Source of the DNA: Oceanobacillus bengalensis
GTDB taxonomy: Bacteria > Bacillota > Bacilli > Bacillales > Amphibacillaceae
Direction of reading: 5' to 3'
NCBI RefSeq assembly: GCF_003628445.1
Contig: NZ_RBZO01000001.1
Location: 62,001-126,000, forward strand
DNA: 64,000 nucleotides
In this document: in pieces, positions 35,725 through 43,480 of the stretch
Layout: every line of letters starts with the position of its first letter
Position numbering within the stretch: position 1 is the first letter of the stretch
The notes under the pieces: generated by a model
What the model was told of the DNA's origin: nothing
Seen by the model: only the letters and a program-made list of their open reading frames with translations
Database searches by the model: none
Translations under genes and position numbers: made by a program

Positions 35725-35908
35725 CTTTTAGCTCTTTTTTCTTGATTTTTGGATAAATAGGGGATTGACCTTCGAGATTGTGAAATATCATTGCTCTAGT
35801 TTATTGCTTTTGATATAGAAGATGATGATTCTAACCACTTCTAAGGAATACGTATGGTGTAGTTGGATACCTTATTAGAGAAACAAAAGAAGAAAAGGTG
35901 AACTTGCT

Positions 35909-36406
35909 ATGGTATCCAAAAGACATTTTATATTTAATGTTGTCATCCTATTAATCCCGTGGTTATCGTTGTTATTTATTGGAAAGCAAAGTTTTAAACG
36001 CTTTTCCCTAGCTGGGATAGTAATTGTAGCATTTGAATTAATTAATCATAAGATTGGACAAAAGCGTAACTGGTGGTTTTTTTACGATAAGCGAAAATCA
36101 TTCGTAACAAATGAGCTCCCATTTAGTATTGGTCCATATATGCCCCTCTCCATGTGGCTACTTAAACTATCCTATGGAAACTTCAAAAAGTTTATATGGC
36201 TTAATGTGCTCTTTGATGGAGCTTTTGCTTTTATGTTTATTAACCTTCTTAAAAAAGTAAAAATAATAGGTCTGAATAAGTTAAGTAATATCCAATTCTT
36301 CCTCTACTTACATTATAAAGCATATTTATTATACAGCGTGCAGTATTTGGCTGAGAGGAAGATGAAGGACGGTTCTCGTAATACTTTCTTACCTACAGAA
36401 GTATAA
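35909..36406 (+). CDS. Conserved-looking membrane protein, 165 residues
   Basis: Probably a membrane protein with three or four helices (about 7-24, 28-45, 98-115), with basic, aromatic loops (HKIGQKRNWWFFYDKRKSF, NELPFSIGPYMPLSMWLLKL). I recall similar hypothetical proteins in bacilli but know no function. AAAAGG precedes the ATG. Its last codons (from about GSRN) run through a hairpin element of the ACGGTTCT family (36366-36446), so the natural C-terminus may have been altered by insertion of that element. Confidence 0.7.
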   Translation: MVSKRHFIFNVVILLIPWLSLLFIGKQSFKRFSLAGIVIVAFELINHKIGQKRNWWFFYDKRKSFVTNELPFSIGPYMPLSMWLLKLSYGNFKKFIWLNVLFDGAFAFMFINLLKKVKIIGLNKLSNIQFFLYLHYKAYLLYSVQYLAERKMKDGSRNTFLPTEV

Positions 36407-36446
36407 TTCTGGCTGTTACAAAATGGAAGCGGAAGAACCGCTCCCA
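36366..36446. repeat. ACGGTTCT-family hairpin at the convergent gene ends
   Basis: GACGGTTCT near 36367 pairs at a distance with AGAACCGCTCCC near 36434. It overlaps the 3' end of the plus-strand membrane protein gene and lies just beyond the aspartokinase stop (36450), so it may terminate both transcripts. Confidence 0.6.
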
Positions 36447-36449
36447 TGT

Positions 36450-37652
36450 TTATAATTCAAAGCGTTCGCACAAAAGTCTTGCCGCTCTTTCTCCATATTT
36501 CGCATCAACTACATAGGAAATACTTATTTCTGATGTGGTAACTTGGTAGAAGGGAATATTTGCTTCAATAAGCGTTCGAAATACTTTTGAGGCGACCCCT
36601 GTCATATCACGCATACCAGAACCAATTACGGAGACCTTCGTAAATTGGTCTTCAATTTTAAAGTATAGTTCAGGATAATCCTGTCTTAAACGTTTAAATA
36701 TTTGTTGGATTTGGTGTTCTTCCGTATCCTTCATCGTGAATGATAATTGAAGTCCTTCGTTGTTGGCTATCTGAGAGATCATGTCTACATTGATTTCTTC
36801 CTGTTCCAAATTGATAAATATATCATCTAGTAATTGTGGATAATATGCTGGGTGATTGAGTGTAATGTGAATCATATCCTTATCCACTGCGACCCCTGTC
36901 ACCGCTTTTTTTTCAAGCATTTCAATTGTTGGCATTATCCAAGTTCCTTTCTCTTGTGATAGTGTTTTTCCCAGATAAATTGGGATATTATAGTTTTTGG
37001 CAATTTCAATGCTTCTAGATGTTAGAACTCCAGCACCGAGTGCGCTCATTTCCATCATTTCCTCATATGAAACTACCTTGAGTCGTTTTGCCTCTGGATA
37101 AATTCTAGGGTCGATACTATATACTCCCGTAACATCGGTATAGATTTCACAGGGACATTGTAGTGCTGCTGCAAGTGCAACAGCTGTCGTATCAGATCCA
37201 CCACGACCAAGTGTGGTGATTTCATTCTCATCATTGAATCCTTGAAAGCCTGCTACAATTATGATGTCATATGTAAGAAAGAGATGATCAAATAACTTTG
37301 TATTAACCTTGGAAATTTTACTTTTTAAGTGATGGCCAACCGTCTCAATCCCAGCTTGAAAGCCTGTAAGTGGCTTTGCTTTGATGTCCCTATCATTCAT
37401 GCTAATAGATAGGTAGGATATGGTCTGTTGTTCGCCAGTTGTTAAAAGCATAGCCAAATCCTGCTCATTCGGTGAATCAGTAATCGAATGAACGTGTGCC
37501 AACAGCTCATCTGTTGTTTTACCCATCGCACTAACAACAACAATGAGCTGTTCACCATCTTTTACTCGTCTACTCAAGTAGTTTGCGATATCTTTGATTT
37601 TGTCAATGCTTGCAACACTAGATCCTCCGAATTTTAATACAGTTCTCTTCAT
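36450..37652 (-). CDS. Aspartokinase under a lysine riboswitch
   Basis: 400-residue single-chain aspartate kinase, first step from aspartate to lysine, threonine and methionine. N-terminal KFGGSSVAS, catalytic loops VVSAMGKTTDEL and TLGRGGSDTTAVALAAAL, then YTDVTGVYSIDPR. Two ACT domains follow (about 255-330 and 335-400; VSVIGSGMRDMTGVASKVF). The overall form is closest to Bacillus aspartokinase LysC/YclM types; the exact paralogue is not certain. The transcript starts with a lysine riboswitch, indicating the lysine-repressed isozyme, which would supply the ddh pathway. Confidence 0.92.
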   Translation of the reverse strand: MKRTVLKFGGSSVASIDKIKDIANYLSRRVKDGEQLIVVVSAMGKTTDELLAHVHSITDSPNEQDLAMLLTTGEQQTISYLSISMNDRDIKAKPLTGFQAGIETVGHHLKSKISKVNTKLFDHLFLTYDIIIVAGFQGFNDENEITTLGRGGSDTTAVALAAALQCPCEIYTDVTGVYSIDPRIYPEAKRLKVVSYEEMMEMSALGAGVLTSRSIEIAKNYNIPIYLGKTLSQEKGTWIMPTIEMLEKKAVTGVAVDKDMIHITLNHPAYYPQLLDDIFINLEQEEINVDMISQIANNEGLQLSFTMKDTEEHQIQQIFKRLRQDYPELYFKIEDQFTKVSVIGSGMRDMTGVASKVFRTLIEANIPFYQVTTSEISISYVVDAKYGERAARLLCERFEL

Positions 37653-37710
37653 AAAAAATACCCACTTTCCTTCCGGTGCCTGTCACTTGTCGAAGTTTGT
37701 CGATTGGTAC

Positions 37711-37937
37711 AAAGAAAAAACAAGCCGAGGGAATCCCGACTTGTTTTATGACTGTTATCTATACAAGTGGAAGCACTCCATTATTACTAAGAATAATGAC
37801 AGACGGCATATTATTCATATGCAATCCAACAGCATTCCGTCTGCAAACGGAAAACCATTTCGGCAAATCTCCCTTTCACTTATTACAATTTGCAGCTTTA
37901 TGTAACAAGGTACTGATGATTTTTGCTCCTCATCCAT
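37711..37937 (-). ncRNA. Lysine riboswitch (L-box) with terminator
   Basis: On the minus strand the conserved pieces occur in order: GATGAGGAGC, GTGAAAGGGAGATTTGCCGA, CTGTTGGATTGCATATGAAT, ACTGTCATT-like GTCTGTCATT, GGAGTGCTTCC. The terminator is AACAAGTCGGGATTCCCTCG then GCTTGTT plus six T (37711-37745). It lies about 60 bases before the aspartokinase start. Lysine binding would end transcription. Confidence 0.92.
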
Positions 37938-37972
37938 TACTTATTCAATTGTTGTCGAATACGACGTCTTAG

Positions 37973-38001
37973 ATTATACGAAAGTTTCATAGAATTGTAA
38001 A
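37973..38001 (-). promoter_or_regulatory. Promoter of the lysine riboswitch/aspartokinase transcript
   Basis: Minus strand: TTTACA (-35, 37996-38001), 17-base spacer, TATAAT (-10, 37973-37978). Confidence 0.8.
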
Positions 38002-38057
38002 CTAAAATCTTTTATTTGTTCTGTTAGCCAGTATCAATTTAATTGGAAGGATGAAAA

Positions 38058-38095
38058 ACAAAAAAGCAGCTTATCACTAATTAGTGGTGAGCTGC
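38058..38095 (-). terminator. Terminator after the lipoprotein gene
   Basis: GCAGCTCACCACTAATTAGT with GATAAGCTGC, a nearly complete palindrome at 38066-38095, followed on the minus strand by TTTTTTG. An ACGGTTCT-family half (GGGAGAACCGACCC) lies at 38139-38153, just beyond the stop codon. Confidence 0.85.
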
Positions 38096-38155
38096 CATTA
38101 ACTTGTAATATAACTTTTTAAATCTAGAATGATGAAAGCGGGAGAACCGACCCAA

Positions 38156-38452
38156 TTATTCTGCCCCACGATTTTTATCGAATTCTCGATCGCTGCCTTT
38201 TTCAAGCTCCATGTCTGTTTCCCCAGGATTCTCATTATGTGCGCCAGGTTTCTTGTCTTCCATATAATCTTCATTAATTTCATTTGTGTTTGTTTCATCA
38301 TCATATTTTACTGGACGATAATCAACATTATCTGGCTCATTCTCATCATTATTTTCATTAATGATGTTTTCTGATTCGTCCGTATTACATCCTGTCAAAA
38401 AAACAACAGAAAGAATAGATGTTATCATAATGATTTTCCACTTACTTCTCAT
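38156..38452 (-). CDS. Small acidic lipoprotein
   Basis: 98 residues. Signal peptide of about 20 residues with lipobox VFLTGC (Cys22), then an extremely acidic, Asn-rich and charged region with no hydrophobic core (ENIINENNDENEP and similar). Probably an outer-surface lipoprotein of unknown role; disordered. No strong AGGAGG is seen (AGAAGT only), so translation may be modest. Confidence 0.65.
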   Translation of the reverse strand: MRSKWKIIMITSILSVVFLTGCNTDESENIINENNDENEPDNVDYRPVKYDDETNTNEINEDYMEDKKPGAHNENPGETDMELEKGSDREFDKNRGAE

Positions 38453-38530
38453 AATTAGCCATCACTCATTTCTTATAATTGGTGTTACACCTTACTATTT
38501 ACAAGAAATACAATTTTAGTCGGGAAAAAG

Positions 38531-38560
38531 TAAAAACCTGTTTCCATTTAGGAAGCAGGT
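38531..38560 (-). terminator. Terminator after the GMC oxidoreductase gene
   Basis: ACCTGCTTCC with GGAAACAGGT, loop TAAAT, followed on the minus strand by TTTTTAC and more T. Confidence 0.82.
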
Positions 38561-38590
38561 AATATTGCACAGTGCGGTTCGACAGTTTGA

Positions 38591-40315
38591 TTACACGAGG
38601 GAACCGCCTCCTTTAAGATATCTTTCAATGCCTTCTGACGCTCGATAGGCAAGGGCGCTGAGTGTTGCTGTTGGGTTGAAGCAGCTATTATGTGGAAAGG
38701 CAGAAGCACCGATAACAAAGACATTATCAGCATCCCACATTTGAAGGTAGCTATTAACTGCTGACGTTTCAGGATCAGCTCCCATAATTACTCCACCAGT
38801 ATTGTGTGTATTTGTATCGACATTTACATTAAAGGCTGCTTGTTCACCAACGGTATCAATATGGTCTGGACCCATTTCTTCAGCGATTTTACGTGTCACT
38901 TTGGATATGTATTTTACCAGTTGTTTATCTTGTTCTGTATAATCATAGGTCATTCGTAACAAAGGCATTCCGTATGCATCTTTGTAGGTAGGGTCAAGGT
39001 CAAGATAATTATTACGATGTGGTAAACTCGCCCCTTGTGACTTCACTTGTAAAACACTATTTGCATATTTAATGGATTGTTTTTTAAATTCAGCCCCCCA
39101 TGAAGGTGTTCCAACTGGAGCATGATTTGTTGCGATTGGGCGATTTCCATATTGTGTTGTACGAATTCCTGCCCCATGTAGAAAATTTAAATCTGAATGG
39201 TCAAAATTATCGCCAGTGTATTCTGGGATTTCAATCCCTAGTGCGCCCGCACCAGCATAAAGGTTCCATTCTTTATCATCATAGTAAAGTGTAGAGTAAC
39301 CAGAACTTACTTGGTAACAGTAATTTTTACCGATAACACCTTCTCCTGTATCTGGATTGTAAGGTTTTCCAAGGTTTGAGTTAAGTAAAAGTCTAGCATT
39401 ATTAAAGACATAGCTTGTCACGACAACGACCTCAGCTGGCTGTTCAAATTCTTCGCCAGTAAAAGTATTTACATAAATAACACCTGTTGCCTTTGTACCG
39501 TCGTTTACAATACGCGTAACATTTGCGTGTGTGCGAAGGTCAAGGTTACCCGTTTCCTTTGCAACTGGAATGACAGTCACAACTGGGTCTGCTTTAGCAC
39601 CGTATTCACAGCCAAAGTTTTCACAATACGCACAGTATTGACAAGCTGCACGTGATATGCCATCTGGGTTTGTATAATTTTCTGAAAGGTTGGCTGAAGG
39701 CATGATATAAGGCTTGTACCCTAACTTTTTGGTAGCCTTTTCAAATTCCTCTAATACTGGTGTTTTTAGCATGGGTCCTGTAGGATAAGGATTTGACCGT
39801 TCACCATAAAGCTCTACTGTTTCACCAGAAATCCCTGCCATTTTTTCAAAGGTATCGTAATACGGTTCGATTTCATCATAAGTAATGCCCCAATCTTGAA
39901 GGGGAATTTCAGGTTTTATTTTTCCTGCACCATATCTCTTTTCCGTTAATGTTTTAATTTCAAAATCATATGGAAGGAAACGATAGGTTTGTCCGTTCCA
40001 ATGACTACCTGCTCCACCAAGTCCATCACCAACAATGAATGTACCATAATGTCGCATTGGGAGGGCACGTATTTTTTTATTATTCCGGTGTGTAATGGTT
40101 TCCTTCGATAGGTCTTGCATTAATTCTTCCCTGTGCTGGAAACGGAGCTCATCATGCACCATTAAATAGTCACTCATTTTTCTTTCTTTTCCGCGTTCAA
40201 GGCCAACAACTTTAATACCAGCTTTTGTTAACTCGGCGGAAATAATACTTCCAGCCCATCCCATTCCAACAACAACAACTGGTACTTTAGGTAGTTTCGT
40301 TGTCATGTTTTCCAC
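38591..40315 (-). CDS. GMC oxidoreductase, gluconate 2-dehydrogenase flavoprotein-like
   Basis: 574-residue FAD oxidoreductase. FAD loop VVVGMGWAGSIISAEL near the N-terminus; GDGLGGAGSHWNG; cysteine cluster ACQYCAYCENFGCEYGAKAD (about residues 217-236) resembling the iron-sulfur motif of sugar/gluconate dehydrogenases; C-terminal GMC block HNTGGVIMGADPETS and HNSCFNPTATLSALAY with the catalytic His/Asn. It has no signal peptide of its own and would be carried out with its Tat-exported subunit 3, encoded immediately upstream. No cytochrome subunit gene is adjacent, so the electron acceptor is unknown. Confidence 0.87.
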   Translation of the reverse strand: MENMTTKLPKVPVVVVGMGWAGSIISAELTKAGIKVVGLERGKERKMSDYLMVHDELRFQHREELMQDLSKETITHRNNKKIRALPMRHYGTFIVGDGLGGAGSHWNGQTYRFLPYDFEIKTLTEKRYGAGKIKPEIPLQDWGITYDEIEPYYDTFEKMAGISGETVELYGERSNPYPTGPMLKTPVLEEFEKATKKLGYKPYIMPSANLSENYTNPDGISRAACQYCAYCENFGCEYGAKADPVVTVIPVAKETGNLDLRTHANVTRIVNDGTKATGVIYVNTFTGEEFEQPAEVVVVTSYVFNNARLLLNSNLGKPYNPDTGEGVIGKNYCYQVSSGYSTLYYDDKEWNLYAGAGALGIEIPEYTGDNFDHSDLNFLHGAGIRTTQYGNRPIATNHAPVGTPSWGAEFKKQSIKYANSVLQVKSQGASLPHRNNYLDLDPTYKDAYGMPLLRMTYDYTEQDKQLVKYISKVTRKIAEEMGPDHIDTVGEQAAFNVNVDTNTHNTGGVIMGADPETSAVNSYLQMWDADNVFVIGASAFPHNSCFNPTATLSALAYRASEGIERYLKGGGSLV

Positions 40316-40342
40316 TCCTTGTTATTTTATACAGCAACTTTA

Positions 40343-41107
40343 TCAATGTCCCATATGATTCCTTAGGCTTTGTGGCTCCAGTTCGATAAACTCTGTACTT
40401 TCTATTTCTTTAACATAATTCATACGTGTACCAGGATATTTACGCATTGCCCATCCATTCATTTGATTATTTCCACCATACATTGGGTCTGCATATACGC
40501 CTTCCATTGTTAACGTCCTGAGCAATTTGAAAAACTCAGAAGAAGATACACCTGATAATGAACCGGCTTCACCCTGTTCGAAGGCAACTAGTATCTCGTC
40601 TTGCTCACTTGCTTCGAGCGCAACAAAATCTTTTTGATAATTTTTGTTACTATAATTATCTAGTTCTTTTAACCCTAATCGGAATAAATCCTTTCGAAGT
40701 AGTTTAATTTGACTTCCCTGTGTAGGTTCGGGATTATACCATGGTCCTAATCGATAATCTCGTGCATTTACACCCCATTGACTAGCAAGTTGATGGTCAA
40801 TATAAATTGCTACATTCAATTCTTTCGCACCAGGACCTAAATCATCTGCTGGAAAGATACGTTCAGCGGCAGCCATTGTTTTTTGATATTCATCAGGATA
40901 AAAGAACATCAATGCTTCATTTGGATTTTGGACTGGGGTTGGTTCTGCTTGCTCTGTTTTTACCCCCGTTTCTGGTTCACCTCTACCAAGGAAGGTTCCA
41001 ATTGTCCCACCAACAACTAGGCCGCCGATGGTTAAACCTGAACTTTTTAAAAAGGCACGTCTTGTACTTGTCTTATCTGTTCCATTTCCTTTTTCATTAT
41101 CTGGCAT
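40343..41107 (-). CDS. Gluconate 2-dehydrogenase subunit 3 family protein, Tat signal
   Basis: 254 residues. Twin-arginine signal STRRAFLKSSGLTIGG (about 14-29) followed by a hydrophobic stretch ending near 45. The mature part matches the small subunit family of membrane gluconate dehydrogenases (FYPDEYQKTMAAAERIFPAD, YADPMYGGNNQMNGWAMRKY, PG). It is needed for export and assembly of the flavoprotein subunit downstream. AGGAGG precedes the ATG. It is divergent from tatA, 270 bases away, an unusually fitting neighbour. Confidence 0.88.
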   Translation of the reverse strand: MPDNEKGNGTDKTSTRRAFLKSSGLTIGGLVVGGTIGTFLGRGEPETGVKTEQAEPTPVQNPNEALMFFYPDEYQKTMAAAERIFPADDLGPGAKELNVAIYIDHQLASQWGVNARDYRLGPWYNPEPTQGSQIKLLRKDLFRLGLKELDNYSNKNYQKDFVALEASEQDEILVAFEQGEAGSLSGVSSSEFFKLLRTLTMEGVYADPMYGGNNQMNGWAMRKYPGTRMNYVKEIESTEFIELEPQSLRNHMGH

Positions 41108-41377
41108 AAGAAAACCTCCTAATTAATCATTAGAAAAGGATGTGTACCTTGTTATTCCATACAAGCGAAATAAAAATTGGTTTACCATTTTTTTCAACAG
41201 TTTAGCCTAAATTTTTTTAAATAAACGTCCTACACTGAAGTTTTATTATTGATTTTAGTGGGGATAATTTCAGGTCAAAATAATAGCATTTATGAGTAAT
41301 AAAACGAAAGTCTGGTAATTCTATTAACATTGATACTGAGAAATTTATAAAAAATGTACAAAAGGAGGGAAAACAAG

Positions 41378-41578
41378 GTGGCAACGATTGGTATTCCAGG
41401 ATTAGTATTAATTTTAATCATTGCATTAGTCATTTTCGGACCAGCTAAGCTTCCGCAGTTGGGTCGGGCAGTTGGCCAAACGCTAAAAGAATTTAAAACT
41501 TCAACAAAAGGGATCGTAGATGATGTTACAGATGAATTTACATTTGATGAACAGGAGGAGGGGAAGAAGAAGGGATAA
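41378..41578 (+). CDS. tatA: Twin-arginine translocase subunit TatA
   Basis: 66 residues: one N-terminal membrane helix ([17 protein letters not shown]), the hinge [20 protein letters not shown] and an amphipathic helix, then a charged tail. GTG start with AAAGGAGGG eight bases upstream. No tatC follows, so it must work with a TatC encoded elsewhere. Its likely substrate is the divergently encoded subunit 3. Confidence 0.92.
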   Translation: MATIGIPGLVLILIIALVIFGPAKLPQLGRAVGQTLKEFKTSTKGIVDDVTDEFTFDEQEEGKKKG

Positions 41579-41583
41579 AATAA

Positions 41584-41636
41584 TAACAAAAAAATAACAG
41601 TTCCCCCATTAAAACTTAAGTGGTGGAACTGTTATC
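41584..41636. terminator. Two-way terminator between tatA and the heptad-repeat gene
   Basis: AACAGTTCC and GGAACTGTT arms with further pairing of CCCATT/AAGTGG; A-rich before and T-rich after, best T run on the minus strand. Confidence 0.85.
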
Positions 41637-41654
41637 AATTTTATTAGACCTTAA

Positions 41655-43478
41655 TTAAAATAAATCCCAAAGTTTATCCCAGAATCCTTTTTCTTCTTTC
41701 ACAGGTTCTTCGGTAGTTTCGGGTTCTTCAATTTGAATGCTTTCTGTTTTCAAAACAAATTGTACGGTGTTTATTTTTTCGTTGTTGTCAGATGAAACAA
41801 ATGATTTAGAATCGAAATCTGATTTATCATATTCCGCAATCATTTGATCTACTTCGTCTTGCATTTGATCAGGTAAGTCATTCGTAGATTCATAGAGTTT
41901 TCCTGTGCCATCATGAAGTTCGGCAACACCATCCTCCAGCTCAGTTGTACCCCCTGTTAACTCCACAATTCCAGCATGTAATTCATTATAAGAAGTTGAT
42001 AACTCGCTAACGCCTCCGGTATAGCTAACTAATCCAGTATGAAATTCCTTGTAGCTAGAAGAAAGTGTTGCTAATCCATCCTGTAACTTACCAATAGATT
42101 CGGTAACATCCATGTCTTCTAATGCACTAGAAAGCTCTGTTGCCGTTGTTTCCAATCCTCCTGCAATTTCTGAGATTGTTCCACTAATTGTATCTAATGT
42201 TGGTCCTACTGCATTGAAGCCTTCCTTTATACCAGTATAAGCTTCTTTGACAGCAGAAGTGGCATCATACGTATTAATTAATTTTTCGAGTGCGGCATTA
42301 TCGGGGTTACTTTCTCTTAAGGTATCGATTTCTTCCTGCGTAATATCGTTAGCAGGAATTGCCTGGATTGCAGAATCAAACGTACCATAAGCAGTAGCGA
42401 AATTATCCTTAAGGGTAACTAGACCTGTTGCTGTTTCCTTTAGAGCCTTTGCAATTTGCGTTAGCCCTTCAGGCAAAGCTGTTAATTCGCCTAAGTCCAT
42501 TTCACTTGAGTTTCCCCCGATCGAATCTTTCATCGTTACGAGCGCACTGTCAATAGATTTCGATGCATCAACAAGACCAGAGGAGGTGTTGCTGATACCA
42601 GCTATCCCATCTTTGTATTGTTTCGAACCATCTTGTAGGCTCACGACACCATCGTTCAAATCAGAAACGCCTGATTTCAATTCTCCAACACCATCATTTA
42701 TCTCTTTGATGGCATCATTTAAGGTGTCCATGTCACCAGTCATATCATTCATATCAGGTGCATCAATAGCCATAGAAGACGGGATTGCTGTAATATCAAT
42801 TCCATTAAGCTCGAATGCTTCCACGTCTGCTTCGAGGCTTAAGTCGCCATCCTTTTCAGGCATAACCGTAAAGGTGATCTGTTTATTTTTGCCTGCATTA
42901 GCAATTATTCCGTCTGGTGCTTCAATATTATGATAAAGGCTTGGATCAAGGGTAAGCGAAATTTGTAACATATAGTTTTCATAAAATACACCATCTACTT
43001 GCTCATTAGCTAATGTTTTAATATTTAATTCTAGATGTCCATCTTTTCCTGCAAGTTCACTCGGTGTAATATTTTCCCCATCAAGGGTATAAGAGATATT
43101 TATATCCCATGGTAGGGGCTCATTGTCTATATTTCCTTGATAGTAAAATTTTCCTTCTGGTGCAGTGAATTTCACTGTATTCTCAGCTTGTTTAATTTCG
43201 GATAAGTCTGTTAAGTTTTTCAGATTGGAATACGTTCCATAATCAACAATTTCTCCAGCTTTTTCCACTTCAAAATTGTTTACGACATATAATTCTTGTT
43301 CTTCACCAGATGGACTAAGTGTCGCGTACACTACTTCATCCTTGGAAGAAACAACGCCTACTTGTTCAGTTGTTTCTTCTTCCGATTCTTTTTCATTGGA
43401 CTCCGCAGTTACAAGAAATGACGGAAGTACAAGAACAATAGCCATAAAAATAAAAAGTGTCTTTTTAATTCTACTCAT
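41655..43478 (-). CDS. Secreted heptad-repeat protein, partner of the MMPL transporter
   Basis: 607 residues. N-terminal signal peptide (LFIFMAIVLVLPSFLVTA). The middle and C-terminal parts contain two blocks of seven-residue repeats of the type xxLxxGv: INDGVGELKSGVSDLNDGVV (about 250-300) and ELTGGTTELEDGVAELHDGT (about 505-550), like YhgE/Pip-type heptad-repeat proteins. Unlike YhgE, no C-terminal membrane segments are present; it ends EEKGFWDKLWDLF. The ATG at 43478 has AAGGAGA upstream inside the end of the MMPL gene, so translation is coupled. Probably an extracytoplasmic accessory of the transporter. Confidence 0.8.
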   Translation of the reverse strand: MSRIKKTLFIFMAIVLVLPSFLVTAESNEKESEEETTEQVGVVSSKDEVVYATLSPSGEEQELYVVNNFEVEKAGEIVDYGTYSNLKNLTDLSEIKQAENTVKFTAPEGKFYYQGNIDNEPLPWDINISYTLDGENITPSELAGKDGHLELNIKTLANEQVDGVFYENYMLQISLTLDPSLYHNIEAPDGIIANAGKNKQITFTVMPEKDGDLSLEADVEAFELNGIDITAIPSSMAIDAPDMNDMTGDMDTLNDAIKEINDGVGELKSGVSDLNDGVVSLQDGSKQYKDGIAGISNTSSGLVDASKSIDSALVTMKDSIGGNSSEMDLGELTALPEGLTQIAKALKETATGLVTLKDNFATAYGTFDSAIQAIPANDITQEEIDTLRESNPDNAALEKLINTYDATSAVKEAYTGIKEGFNAVGPTLDTISGTISEIAGGLETTATELSSALEDMDVTESIGKLQDGLATLSSSYKEFHTGLVSYTGGVSELSTSYNELHAGIVELTGGTTELEDGVAELHDGTGKLYESTNDLPDQMQDEVDQMIAEYDKSDFDSKSFVSSDNNEKINTVQFVLKTESIQIEEPETTEEPVKEEKGFWDKLWDLF

Positions 43479-43480
43479 TA

